Shown here: piece after piece, positions 43,577 through 55,228 of the stretch
Numbering within the stretch: the stretch's first letter is position 1
Layout of the letters: each line of letters opens with the position of its first letter
Assembly (NCBI RefSeq): GCF_010183535.1
Contig: NC_071333.1
Coordinates: forward strand, 16,242,587-16,306,586
Origin: Caenorhabditis remanei
Lineage: Eukaryota > Nematoda > Chromadorea > Rhabditida > Rhabditidae
Direction: 5' to 3'
Length of the DNA stretch: 64,000 nucleotides
Made by a program: the position numbers and the translations under genes
The notes under the pieces: model-generated
Told to the model about the DNA's origin: nothing
The model's database searches: none
The model's input: only the letters and a program-made list of their open reading frames with translations

Positions 43577-43752
43577 GATGATTAGTCCAGTTGCTGAAGT
43601 AGTTTATAGACTGAAATAGATGAGGGTTGTTAAAGAAAGCAGAAAGGAAAATAACACAGTCAGAGGTATGAAAAAGCATTCAAGCTATGGTATAACAAAA
43701 AAATGGCTCCACAGTTACAAAACACGTTCATTGGAAAATATCTTTTTTTTAA

Positions 43753-44365
43753 TTATGAATCTTCGTAATCGCTTGACACATCTGAGAAGCCGAGTGCTCG
43801 CCAGTCGTCCTCGGTAGGCGTTCCGTGGCCGCTGGACTGGTCATCGGAAACATCGATCGGTTCTTGCACATTCACTCTCTCTTGATTAGCCACTCGATTA
43901 AAAAATGCAATCAGAGCCGCTGGAAACGTCCATTTCTAGAGAAGAAACACACAGATCATGCATACGTTACCATTTTCGACCGGTTGAACAAGCTGACCAA
44001 TAACCACCGCATAAGGTTGAGCCGCATTCGGTTGAGCCGGGTTGGGTTGTGCCAGATTAGGTGGTGGTGCCGGCTGTTCACCACGTGGTACCGGCACATT
44101 CGGTTGCCGAGCATCCGGAGCTACGTTTGCGCCGACCGGCCCCACATGCACTTCACCTGGTCTCTCGTACTCTTTCTCCTCCGGTGTCGTGCTATCCGCC
44201 TCTGCGACGGTGGGACGCTCATCGAATTCGCGGAATCGCGAGACGTGGTAGTATGGAGAGTCTACAAATGAGAAGAAGGGTTGAAAATAGAAACAAAAAG
44301 TGTTAGAGTATACCATCCACGTATTGAGACGCGATTGGCGCATCTGGTTCTTCGATTGCCTCCAT
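43753..44365 (-). CDS. Pro/Ala/Asn-rich protein with conserved-looking C-terminus
   Basis: Three exons (44365-44314, 44271-43976, 43935-43753), 176 residues. The start MEAIEEPDAPIASQYVD follows an acceptor (TTTTCTTTTCAG) 11 bp upstream. The middle is Pro/Ala/Gln/Asn-rich with repeats (PNLAQPNPAQPNAAQPYA). The C-terminal exon is denser: KWTFPAALIAFFNRVANQER, then an acidic tail ending EDDWRALGFSDVSSDYEDS. For exon 2 the GTATGC donor (after VENGN) was chosen because it keeps frame. No known domain. It is likely the upstream cistron of the gene at 42658-43576. Confidence 0.65.
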
Positions 44366-44529
44366 TGGAGTCACGAGCTGAAAAGAAAACAGTATAAATT
44401 ATTGAAATTTTGTCAGAAATATGGGTATGCATTGAGATGGAACAAGCGAGCCTACTCATTTTTGATCCCTTTAGTTGACCAACCTATGTTTGAAGACGTT
44501 TATAAAGAAAAATAAAGAACCGAGAAATG

Positions 44530-45870
44530 ATCTCTCCGAACAAAAAGAACCGTTTCACAAAAATTGGAGACAAAATCTGTCTACTTGAATTTGGAAAGTA
44601 GAAATCGCTCATGTCCTGTCCAAAAGTACATTCAGAAGAGAGAAAGAAATAGAAGAAGATGATGATGAGAGAAAAGATCGTCGACAGAGATACCCGATTG
44701 ATGTTGATAAGAAATGTGTCTCAAAAGGATAGTGGTCTCATGTTTTTTGTTGTAGATTAGCTAAAAAATTGTTTGTCAAAGTTCATCTTATACAGACCAT
44801 GCTGATGGGATTTGAATGATTTTTTCAGAGAAGTACACCGTAAATCTTGTATGAGTGGTCGCCTGTCTTCGTTCAATCTTAGACACCGAATGGAACCAGT
44901 TTTTCACTGCCTGATCAATCGCCGCTTCTCAAAAAAAACACACTTTGAACGAACGAAGGCGCCAAATGCTATCGTATTTAGTTGTTTTTGAAATTCAGAC
45001 GTCACTGACGACGATTATAAACTATTGTTATTAACTGACTAATCAAAGTAAAACCTTATAGCTGAGACAATTGTTCCGAATTTTCAGTCAGTTCACATTT
45101 CCTCCGATAGTTCTTTGTTAATCCGTGTGCACTTTCTTATTCCCTGCTCACGTCAGAGATTCAAATCGGATTCGCAAGTCTTTCACAAAAGATAATCCCT
45201 ATCCCCACGATCCATTAGGACACATCCGGTTTTTAATTAAAACGTGTGCGCTTTTACCTGGTGCACCTTTATCGGAGAGGGCCCGTCTGTCTTGACGGCA
45301 CCTTCTCATTAATTTCTGCTCTCCACTTGCAAAATAATTATTATAACCATCGGTAATTGGTTTCTATTTTGTTCTATTCAAGAAAGGTTATTACTTTAAA
45401 TAAAGGGGATGTTTTATGAGTAGCCGAAGGAAGGATATAAACAACAATTTAAGACAAAAAAAATTAGATTTGCAACGGTATGGTCCGGGCCGATTTGAAT
45501 TTTCGTCTATGCTTTCAACTATCGATAAATACTCAAGCATACAAAGGATTTTAGGCTACTTTTGATCAAAATTTCGAAAATTTTCTAATAATGTTGTGAA
45601 AATTGTGCACATTCTTGAGTCTGTTAGAAACTAAAAAAGGTGAGAATGATCAAAGATAACCATGTGAAAAATCGGTCACTTACAGGAACTAAGGAAGGAA
45701 AATGTTTGTCAACAACACTTATAAAAATTGACGCGTTTGGAGAGTAAAAAGAAGGAAATGAAAATGAGAAGATAAATGGGAGCAGGAGAGCAAACTAGAT
45801 TGATGAAAACTAATAGAAATTATTAACTTGTGGTATTCACCACGAAACAGGGGAGGGGGGGGGGGACTTT
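44530..45870. other. Intergenic region, no supported gene
   Basis: No exon-like stretches hold up. A fragment of the CGGCCCGG-type repeat may lie near 45465-45540 (GGTCCGGGCCGATTTG). A run of mostly G occurs at 45851-45865. Confidence 0.4.
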
Positions 45871-45878
45871 CAACTCAC

Positions 45879-45940
45879 CACAAAGGTCGGCCATCCTTGC
45901 CCAGTAGTGCAACGTAGTAGTTTTCTTCTTCGAAAGACAT
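45879..45940 (-). CDS. Possible first exon, unrecognised gene
   Basis: An ATG followed by MSFEEENYYVALLGKDGRPL and ending at a strong donor (GTGAGT) in phase 2. It looks like a genuine protein start, but no continuing exon was found before 44365; joining to the next acceptor gives an immediate stop. Treat as tentative. Confidence 0.28.
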
Positions 45941-47529
45941 CAACACTCTTTTCCGCTCATATACACACAAAACATACGACGAAGAAGGCGGCTCACACAG
46001 ATTCATTAGTATATTGAGATGAGCATAGAAGCGAGAGTAATGCAAATGTGAAAAGTATACAGCAAGACATTGGCCGACAAAATGCGCGCCGAGTGGCAGC
46101 GTGTGGACTTCTATCAGTATACGAAACACACCTCGATGCATATAGAAAAGCAGATAGAGGCTAATCTCCTGTCACCTTTTCGAAGCTCACGCGCTCTAAC
46201 ATATACACTCACGCATAAGAACAAAGTGGAAATTGGAAAATAAGCAAAATGTGAGTTGAGAAGAGAAGGGATTGGAATTGTGTTTTGAACTGAATATGAA
46301 GTACACAAAAACACGAGTGGGAAGTTTGAAAAATCGAAAGATTGTGAGAAATTGCACATTGAAAACATAACAGTTTCAAGGGATTCAGCCTATTTTGGTG
46401 GAAGTTGGTCAGGCTTAACTCATTTTTCAGAATGTTCGACTCTAAATTTGATTTTGACTACTTGAAATCTGTGATTTTATTTATCAACAGCTTGTGTGGC
46501 AAAAAACTTAAGTTATAGGGACAATTGAGACAAAACTATACCAAAACACGTTCTAGTCAAAACTCAGATTCCGCACTCACTCTAACAATCGATAGTAGTA
46601 GAACTGTTAATGAGTTTTTCTTGCCTGTTGTTCAATCAACGACTGCCAATATACTACTGTGCATAAGGTGATTTAATCATAACAATTTTCGAACGTAAGT
46701 TATAACATGACGTTTCGAAAAACATGAGTGCAATATTTGTAAAACTTTGGAAATCGCGTAAAAACAAATCGGGCGCCCCTTTTGAGAGCTACATTATCTC
46801 TTACCCCTCTTTCCAAGTTCCAGCTCTGTTCGAACACGAAAAATGTAGTGCTCGCCGACTGTAACTTATTATTAGTCAAGTACGCCAAAAAAGCCCAGTA
46901 TGTAACCCCCAGTATGTGACCCTATTCCTTAAAACACATTTATTCCAGCTACGATTCGATCTGAGAGTTGCTCGAATGTATCAGAGCGCTTCTGTTCGAC
47001 TTCTTTAAAAACCTTGTCAGTGTTATAATACATACAAAATTTATTGTTCTCCTGAAAAGTGCTGTCAAATTCTTATTTTTTCAAATCACTGAAGCTAAGA
47101 CCCTTGTTTTGTATTCTTCATATAAAGCTCTGAGCACTCTTAATGTTTCTCATCTAACATGTAATACTGCTCTTAATACGGGTGTACACAAAGAATGCCA
47201 TTTTTCTTTTCACATTTTGTATTTTTTCCCCTTTATTCCATTGGAGTATCTTCTACTCTACTTCACAATTCACATCTGGCAACGTGCTTCTCTATCTGGT
47301 TATCTCTGAATGTTATACTTTGTGTGTAACCACTCTCCTTGCTCAGTCTTTTTTAATCTCCTGCACTCTCCATTGTAATCTTATCGATTCGGGTGTGAGT
47401 GTGAGCGTGAGAATTTTGGCATACTCTGAAATGGATAATACCCTTTTTCTACTTTTTACAAATTTTGTATTATATTTGTCGTTTTACAGAGTTGTTTTAA
47501 ATTATTTTCAGGATTCAAGTTACTTGGAA

Positions 47530-49824
47530 ATGGAAGAGGAAGAAAATCGTTGCCTATTTATAAAAGTCACAGGAAATGATATTCAACTTGCTAAATGGCA
47601 AATGCTTGCAAACGTTTTTGCTGTAAGTTAAACTTTTAGATATCCTTCCTGTTTTGTTGGAATTCGAAACTTGACAGTAAAATAGTGTTCAGTTTTTGTG
47701 TGCCGTTTCATGTCTTGTTTGCTTCGTTCTAGGACAATTTTTCTGTGAAATTTTGAGTTTAAACTAATCATTTCAGCAACGTCTCGAAACACCGAACACC
47801 TCATTCACAATTACACCAATTGACAATAGGTTTGCAGGATCAGGATTAAGTGCAAACAGTCTTCGGGTAATTAAGAACTTATTCTTCAGATAACTAGACA
47901 TGGATAATTGAATCTAAAAAAGTTGTGTTCAGATTGCGTTAGCGCAGCTTGAGCCCAACGTGCGTGATGTTTTTCAAGTTTTTGGTCCATCTTACAGTAC
48001 AATAGTGAACAGTCAGTACATAAACGTGCTTCAAACTCCCATGGCCCTAAGAGCCAGATCACCCCTTATTTTTCAGGTAAGGTTGTTGTCCAAAAGTCCA
48101 TCTGACAGTATTCTTATTTTAGTGTGAAAAATACAAATGTAATGCTCAGAAGAAACAAATAGCCCACACCCATCATTATAGAAACTCCGACTCCATTTTG
48201 ATAGTACCCGGAGTTAATATGGATTTATCCGAGAGTCATTGCGTACAATCATTGCAAAACCAGATAACGCGTTTTACACATGAACATCCGGCTTTCCAAC
48301 AGTCGATTCCGGCACTGATCAACGTCTTCGCACAAACCCTGGGCGGTTTACATCCAGGAATGGCGGTAGCTATTGGAAATCTTCCCCACAATAACGCCAG
48401 ACTAATAATGACGCCAAACCAAGTCAGTTGAGTTTTCGTGTTGTTTCTGACATCAGACATTTGTTTTGTTTTTGAAACTCGTAGATTTATGTTTCAGATC
48501 CAAGCCGGACTACCTGTGCAACCAGAATTACCTGTTGAACCGCAAGAGGCAAATGACAATCAACAAACAGGCTTGCCCATGGAAGAGAAGCGTTGCCTAT
48601 ATATAAAAATCATAGGAAATGATCATCAACTTATTAATTGGCAAATGTATTCACACGCTTTGACTGTAAGCTGAAACTCTATGTTATCCTGAAGTTCAAC
48701 CGTTCGCATTCCTTTACAAACATTTCGTTCATCTTTTATAAGTTTTTAGGAGGAGCAATTATGGTTATAGTCAGTGAAACAGTATTATCTTGTTGAAAGT
48801 AGAAATCTGGCGATGATAATTACTAATTGAACTTATTACTTAGATGAGATTAATTTTTGGTGAAACGCGAAATTATCTCCTTTATTTTGGTACTAGATCT
48901 CGCGTTACATCCAAAAAAATTCCCATGTTCGTTTTAAAATTGACTGGAATTTATATCTCAACAATCAATTTACCAATCAACTGTTTTAGGCTCGTTTAAA
49001 AACGCCGAACACCTCATTTACAATCACACCAATTGACAATAGGTGTTCAGGACTGAGCGCAAACCCCCTCGAGGTAATTGGGAAATGATTTTTCAGATAA
49101 CTATACTTGGAGACTCAATCATTAAAAAAAGGTTGTAGGTTGCGTTATCTCAGCTTGAGCCCGACGTGCGTGCTGTTTTCCAGTCAGTGGGTCCATCTTA
49201 CAGTACAATAGTGAACAGTCAATACATAAACTTGCTTCAAACTCCAATGGCACTCAGAGCCAGAAGGCCATTATATTATCGAGTAAGCTTGTGGTCAGGA
49301 AGCCCATCTGACAGTTTTATTTTTTTCAGTGTGCACGATACAACTGTGAGCGACAGAAGCAACAAATAGCCCACACTCATCATCTGAGAACCCGTTATTA
49401 TGACTCCATTTTAATAGTGCCCGGAGTCAATATGGATATATCCGAGAGTCATTGCACACAATCATTCCAAAACGGACTAATCCGCTTTCAACTGGAGCAC
49501 CCGGCATTCCAACAATCGATCCCTGCACTGATCAACGTTTTAGCACAAAACCTGGGCGGTTTGCATCCACTGGGGATAGCTCTTGGAAATCTTCTGCCCA
49601 ATAACGCCGGTCTAATAATGATGCCAAACCAAGTCAGTTGATTTTTCGTGTAGTTTCTGGCATCAGACATTTGTTTTGTTTTTGAAACTCGTGGATTTAT
49701 GTTTCAGATCCTAGCCGGACAACCGATGCAACCAGAAATACCTGTTGAACCAGAAGAGGCAAACCTTGGCCACGAAGAAGCGGAGCAGCCAGATGAAGCA
49801 GAAATAGTCAACATGGAAGAATGA
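47530..49824 (+). CDS. Internally duplicated two-unit protein, unknown family
   Basis: Nine exons (47530-47622, 47777-47866, 47933-48076, 48123-48422, 48498-48665, 48990-49073, 49139-49282, 49330-49632, 49708-49824), 480 residues, all introns phase 0. Unit 1 (1-209) and unit 2 (237-442) are homologous exon by exon: ENRCLFIKVTGNDIQLAKWQ / EKRCLYIKIIGNDHQLINWQ; TPNTSFTITPIDNR in both; GPSYSTIVNSQYIN in both; CEKYKC / CARYNC then IAHTHH; HPAFQQSIPALINV in both. Exon 5 fuses the tail of unit 1 to the head of unit 2 with no stop. The CX4C and HTHH motifs could bind metal. No signal peptide. The start follows a TATTTTCAG acceptor. Family not recognised. Confidence 0.8.
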
Positions 49825-50214
49825 ATATTACACTCTCGCTGACTACGCCTACCTCTCCTCTTTTTGATTGAAAGCATACATTAAAAAACAGATAATTACT
49901 TTTCTATTGTTTTTGTTTTACATTGAATTAATTCAATCTTACTATTCTTTATAAATCTACTTCTCCGTTTCTTTAGCGATGGCTCCGGTAATAATGATGA
50001 CTGAGCAAAAATACACTTTGGCTCATATCCATTTTTGCCACGATCCGCTCTTCAATTTAAAACATACTCATTTCCTCCAGAATCTGCTATGATCAGTTTG
50101 CCATACCATTTTCAGTGCAAACTTTTATGATTCTAAAAAGTCAAAGATTTTTTCGCTCCCCTCTCTAGCCGCCCCCCCCCCTGTGGAAATGTGCTAATCG
50201 AATTTAAACCTGCC

Positions 50215-50222
50215 TATATATA
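50215..50222 (+). promoter_or_regulatory. TATA box of Asn-rich gene, plus copy
   Basis: TATATATA lies 39 bp before the ATG, preceded by a conserved AATGTGCTAATCGAATTTAAA also found in the inverted copy. It implies a very short 5' UTR. Confidence 0.7.
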
Positions 50223-50260
50223 CCGGAGGCGCTCAAGAGGAAAACCACAGTTGAGACGAA

Positions 50261-52581
50261 ATGTCTTCTTTTCTCCTATTCTTCCTTCTACTGGTCGCTT
50301 CCGCTTCGGCCGGAGTTTTGTACTTTCGGAATGCTGATGGATCATTCATGATGTCATCTGGATTGGATAACATGTCGAATGAAAATCTGGCAACGTCGAA
50401 TAATGGAAACTCCAAGGACGAATCTCGTCATTTTGCCGGAAGTTAGACTTGATTACAGATTGAATGACTCGAGAATCTACTTGCTATCTATTTTACAGAT
50501 GTCGACCACCCAATGAATGTCATCCACGTTACCAGATTTCCTGGTAAAAACGTTAATGTTGTCCAGGACACTGTGGACGACAGGATCGTACATGAAACCA
50601 TTCAACTTGGTGACCCCGACATATCTGTCGTTGAGAAAGCTCTCGTCAAAGATGTCGTTCGTATAATAATGAAGAATGATGAATACATGATTCTCCTCAA
50701 TCACCCTACCTTCCCGGAAATCGTGGCAATGGTCAGATCTATGCTGAGAGAGCCGATTCAAGAAGTCATTCAACATCAACTCTGGAGCAAAGTTCTCGCG
50801 ATTCGTGAATACTACGACAACGTCTTCAAGCCATTCAATGATCCAGAAGCCAAGGCTACAGCAATGGAGTTTTTGAACCATTTGAAGAAGTCATCGGAAG
50901 ATCACAAATTGGCGGTCACTGATACTGTGGAGTTGGGTAAAAGAGTGAAGGAGTTGGCATTTTTGCTCCAAGAAGAGGAATTCGATCAAAAATTGAGTGA
51001 ACTGGAGGGGACGTTGGATGATTCGAAACATGAATACAAACGTAAGTTCCGAATAGAAAATGAGCATTGGAGATGGAACTAATATTTTACAGGGAGTCAT
51101 CATGTCAGAAAAAATGCTGTCGATGTGGAGCCGAAATTCGCAAAATTCCCTCCGCCAACAGTTCTTCCACCTACAACACTTGCAACACCACGATTCCATG
51201 ATTTTGGAATGATGGAGATGAACAACGATAACTCGAATGGTGTGATGAAACCAGTGGTGAGGAAGATGAACAACGGTGACGCGAATGAAACCATGAACCA
51301 AAAGTTCAACAACGTGGAGAACGGTAACTCTGAAAATCTTAAAAGCTGGTCTAAGTACTTAAAAGTAAATTTCAGAGAATATGAAAAATGGAAATATGAA
51401 TGGCAGTACCCGGAAATTTTCAAAAAGGAGTAGCGAAGAAATTCCAGAGTACCCGAGAATACGTGGTCGGATGCCGCCAGTGGTCAGGAAGATGAACAAC
51501 GGTGACGTGGATGAGCCGCGATACAGGGTGGAGAACAATGATAGTTCGGAGGTCGAGATGAAGATCAACGGTATTCTGGATGGTATTTTGGAGCCGAAGC
51601 TGAACATAACAAACAACAGTAAGTCTAACTACAATTCAAAAAGTAGAGTGTATCAAAAAATTTCAGAGAAATCGAAGAATGGAAATGCGGGTACAAACAA
51701 GGATAACGCTAGTGGGATGAAAGTTGAAAACTTGAACAGCACCGTGAAAGTTTCGAAGAGCAGTAGCGTAGAAATGCTCCCAACAACATCTGCCCCACGA
51801 CGTAATGCTTTTGAATTGACGGAGACGAGCAACGACAATTCGGGTGGTGTGATGAAGCCGGTTCTTAACCAGATGAACGGTGATGCCATAAACCCGAAGT
51901 TCAACAACATGGAGAACGGTAGTTCTGAAAATCTTTAAAGCTGTAAATACGTGAAAATAAATTTCAGAGAAGATGAAAAGTGTAAATGACGATTCTAATG
52001 GTGTGATGTGACGAAACGCTCCGAATTCCCTCCACCAACAACACCTGAGCCTCTAAGGAAGATGAACAACGGTAACTTGGGTAATGTGATGAAATCGGTG
52101 GTCCAGAAAATGAACAACGGTAACTCGAATAGTGCGATGAAACCAGTGCTGAAGAAAAGTACTAACCCTACAGTGTACCCGACAACGCTTCCACCACGAC
52201 GTAATGAATCTGAAGTAATGGAGATGAACAACGACAATTCGGGTGTTGTTATGAAGCCAGAGCTCAACAAGATGAACAATGGTAACGCGAATGGCGCCAT
52301 GAACCCAAAGTTCAACAACATGGAAAACGGTAACTCTGAAATTCTTGAAAGCTGATCAAAGTGCATATAAATAAATTTCAGAAAGTATGAAAAATGAAAA
52401 CATGAATGACAAGAACTGGGAAAGTTCCAAAGAACAGCAGCGAACAAATACCTCTTATTACTGCCAACACCATGATCTCTCACGATTTTGCACAGATTCA
52501 GAGAACAGTAGCGCGGAAGAGGAGGAGCTAGTCCCAGGAACACCTCGACCACCATATAATAGTAACGAAGTTATTGACTAA
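50261..52581 (+). CDS. Secreted Asn-rich modular repeat protein, plus copy (probably damaged)
   Basis: Seven exons: 50261-50441, 50499-51041, 51093-51323, 51376-51618, 51667-51918, 51968-52329, 52382-52581; every junction is phase 1. A signal peptide (MSSFLLFFLLLVASASAG) precedes a helical domain (LVKDVVRIIMKNDEYMILLN; EVIQHQLWSKVLAIREYYDN; EELDQKLSELEGT-like) and then repeats built on MKPVLNQMNNGNANGAMNPK and FNNMENGNSE. Exon 6 opens in frame but reaches a stop near 52010 (VNDDSNGVM then TGA); the rest of exon 6 is open in another frame. Skipping exon 6 would keep frame. This is either a pseudogene, an exon-skipping isoform or a sequence error. The minus-strand twin is intact. Confidence 0.65.
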
Positions 52582-52779
52582 TCTTCTTGATTGAATATGA
52601 ATAAAGATCCATGAGAACTATCGCGTTAATCGTTTCAAAACTTGCAGAAATTTGCAATTCATTTATCAATCCCCATCCTTGAAATGATGTAATTGATCCA
52701 AATGGTGTTATGAATAGCGAAAAAAGACTTTGCAGTAGAATAACCCTTGGGTGAAGTCGGGAGACGATTACTTTTTTCT

Positions 52780-52930
52780 CATCTGAATTTTAATCAGACT
52801 TGCAAAATATCGGCCCGGCCCGGAGCCAAATTTGCACGATTTTTACATAAAATTTTTCGAATTTTTAAAAAAATTTTCATCAAATATAGTCAAAAATCCT
52901 ATGTAAACTTGTATTTTTTTTTATTCTTGA
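52780..52930 (+). repeat. CGGCCCGGCCCG interspersed repeat, second copy
   Basis: Same phrases as the inverse of 7190-7310: TTTTAATCAGACTTGCAAA, ATCGGCCCGGCCCGG, TTTGCACGATTTTT, ATAGTCAAAAATC. Confidence 0.6.
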
Positions 52931-53039
52931 AGACATGGGACGTGGTAAAGATTGGAAAATTTTAACACGATAATCAAGTTTGAAAAAAATAGGTGGTACC
53001 ATTAATGAGACTATAGGGATGAAGGAATTGGGATTTGAG

Positions 53040-53641
53040 TGGGCGACGACAAAGGGGAACTAAGTTAAGATTTCAGGTCGGTGGGGGTAAAAAGTATGAA
53101 TTGTTATATCGTTGTATACCTCTACGTGTATAGAAATGGAGAGGTTTTCTAGGGTGGGACTTAGGATGCTAGAGACGGAAGGAGAGTATACTGTCCATCA
53201 GAACTCCAAGGTAGGGAGGACATAGGTTTATTTAACAATATAAAAATATATAAAATTTATATTTAAAATATGGAAATTGGGAGAGAGGGATTTAAAGGAC
53301 TCAAAAAGGGTGCGGAACTTGAGTTACGGTCAGGGAGAAGACCGAGATCTCTAACAATGAATAAGTCGGAAATGAGGAAGGACTCAACGTGATATGGATG
53401 AGAAAATGTTATGTAAACCAAGATGTAGCAATATAGTTTTGGAAGGGGCTGAAGGTAGAAGGTTAGTGTTAGCCCAAAAAATTAAAGTGTCGATGCCGGA
53501 TTGGAGAAGTGACGAATTGTTAGAGAATATTTTGATGTCATCAGCACAGAAATGGAGGTCGGTGAGGACTTCATTAGACCATTCGTATTTAAAATACCAT
53601 TTCACATAACCACCAAATTGCAATGTTTTTGATTGACACAC
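53040..53641 (-). pseudogene. LINE reverse-transcriptase remnant
   Basis: On the minus strand, LTDLHFCADDIKIFSNNSSL is followed by a short FWANTN segment and PSAPSKTILLHLG. This matches the F/YADD catalytic block and the following Lys-Thr region of non-LTR retrotransposon reverse transcriptase. A later piece, YLGVLMDSILSF (near 53215-53180), fits the downstream 'LGVxxDxxLSF' motif. Intervening stops and frameshifts make it defunct. It lies in the spacer between the two inverted Asn-rich genes. Confidence 0.7.
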
Positions 53642-53684
53642 AAGATAATGCTCAAAGATCTTTATTCAAACTTCATCAAGAAGA

Positions 53685-55182
53685 TTAGTAATCATTTCCT
53701 GGATCAATTTCATCCTTCTCTGCAAAACCGTGCTGAGGAGGGTTCATGTGGTTGGCAGAAATGAGAGGGAGTTCTTCGTTGCTGGTATTTGAAATTTTCC
53801 GAGTACTGTCATTCATATTTCCACTCTTCATCTTTTCTGAAATTTAATTTTACGTATTTTGATGAGCTTTTATGATTTTCAGAGTTACCGTTCTCCACGT
53901 TGTTGAACTTTGGGTTCATGGCACCATTCGCGTTACCATTGTTCATCTGGTTTAGCACCGGCTTGATCGGACCAACCGAGTTGTCGTTGTTCATCTCCGT
54001 CATTCCAAAAACATTACGTCGTGGCGCAGATGTTGTTGGAGCCACTTCTTCGCTACTGTTCTGTGACACTTTCACTGTATTGCCAATCAAGTTCCCAACT
54101 TTCATCACACCAGCGTTATCTTTGTTCATACCCTCATTTCCATTCTTCGATTTCTCTGAAATTTTTTGATACACTCTACTTTTTGAATGGTAGTTAGACT
54201 TACTGTTGTTTGTTATGTTCAGCTTCGGCTCCAAAATACCATCCAGAATACCGTTGATCTTCTTCTCGACCTCCGAATTATCATTGTTCTCCACCATGTA
54301 TCGCGGCTCATTCTCGTCACCGTTGTTCATCTTCCTCACCACTGGTTTCATCACACCATTCGAGTGGTCGTTGTTCATCTCCATCATTCTAAAATCATTG
54401 GATCGTGGTGTTGCAAGTGTTGTAGGTGGAAGAACTGTTGGTGGAGGGAATTTTGCGAATTTCGGCTCCACATCGACAGCATTCTTTCTGACATGATGCC
54501 TTCCTGTAAAATAATAGTTCCGTCTCCAATGCTCATTTTCTATTCGGAACTTACGTTTGTATTCATGTTTCGAATCATCCAACGTCCCCTCCAGTTCACT
54601 CAATTTTTGATCGAATTCCTCTTCTTGGAGCAAAAATGCCAACTCCTTCACTCTTTTACCCAACTCCACAGTATCAGTGACCGCCAGTTTGTGATCTTCC
54701 GATGACTTCTTCAAATGGTTCAAAAACTCCATTGCTGTTGTCTTGGCTTCTGGATCATTAAATGGCTTGAAGACGTTGTCGTAGTATTCACGAATCGCCA
54801 GAACTTTGCTCCAGAGTTGATGTTGAATGACTTCTTGGATCGGCTCTCTCAACATAGATCTGACCATTGTCACGATTTCCGGGAAGGTAGGGTGATTGAG
54901 GAGAATCATGTATTCATCATTCTTCATTATGATACGGACGACATCTTTGACGAGAGCTTTCTCAACGACAGATATGTCGGGGTCACCAAGTTGAATGGTT
55001 TCATGTACGATCCTGTCGTCCACAGTGTCAGAGTTTCCATTATTCAACGTTGCCAGATTTTCATTCGACATGTTATCTAATCCTGATGACATGCTGAATG
55101 ATCCATCAGCATTCCGAGAGTACAAAACTCCGGCTGAAGCGGAAGCGACCAGTAGAAGGAAGAATAGGAGAAAAGAAGACAT
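53685..55182 (-). CDS. Secreted Asn-rich modular repeat protein, minus copy (intact)
   Basis: Four exons (55182-54555, 54503-54204, 54155-53889, 53836-53685), 448 residues, all junctions phase 1. A signal peptide like its twin's (MSSFLLFFLLLVASASAG) precedes the helical domain, nearly identical to the plus copy, then fewer Asn-rich modules (MKPVLNQMNNGNANGAMNPK), ending in NPPQHGFAEKDEIDPGNDY. Relative to the plus copy, a deletion after NNGNS removes intron 1 and about 30 codons (KDESRHFAGN...VVQ), leaving frame intact. Introns are 48-52 bp and partly open, so a long read-through frame exists; splice signals and the twin favour removing them. Family not recognised. Extracellular. Confidence 0.75.
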
Positions 55183-55220
55183 TCTGTCTCAATTGTGGTT
55201 TTCCTCCTGAGCACCTCCGG

Positions 55221-55228
55221 TATATATA
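55221..55228 (-). promoter_or_regulatory. TATA box of Asn-rich gene, minus copy
   Basis: TATATATA lies 38 bp upstream of the ATG on the minus strand, with the same upstream AATGTGCTAATCGAATTTAAA as the plus copy. Promoters of the pair are therefore duplicated too. Confidence 0.7.

Noticed and set aside
45851..45865. Run of G as a possible structural element
   Set aside because: A homopolymer-like tract in an intergenic region or intron; no repeated G-run pattern or conserved context was seen.
50513..51082. 189-codon frame taken as a complete gene
   Set aside because: It is exon 2 of the Asn-rich gene running into the next intron. The upstream signal-peptide exon and downstream exons join it in phase.
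53809..55182. 457-codon uninterrupted frame read as a single exon
   Set aside because: It reads through short introns that happen to be multiples of three without stops. The inverted twin has a stop inside the same intron, and splice signals are strong.
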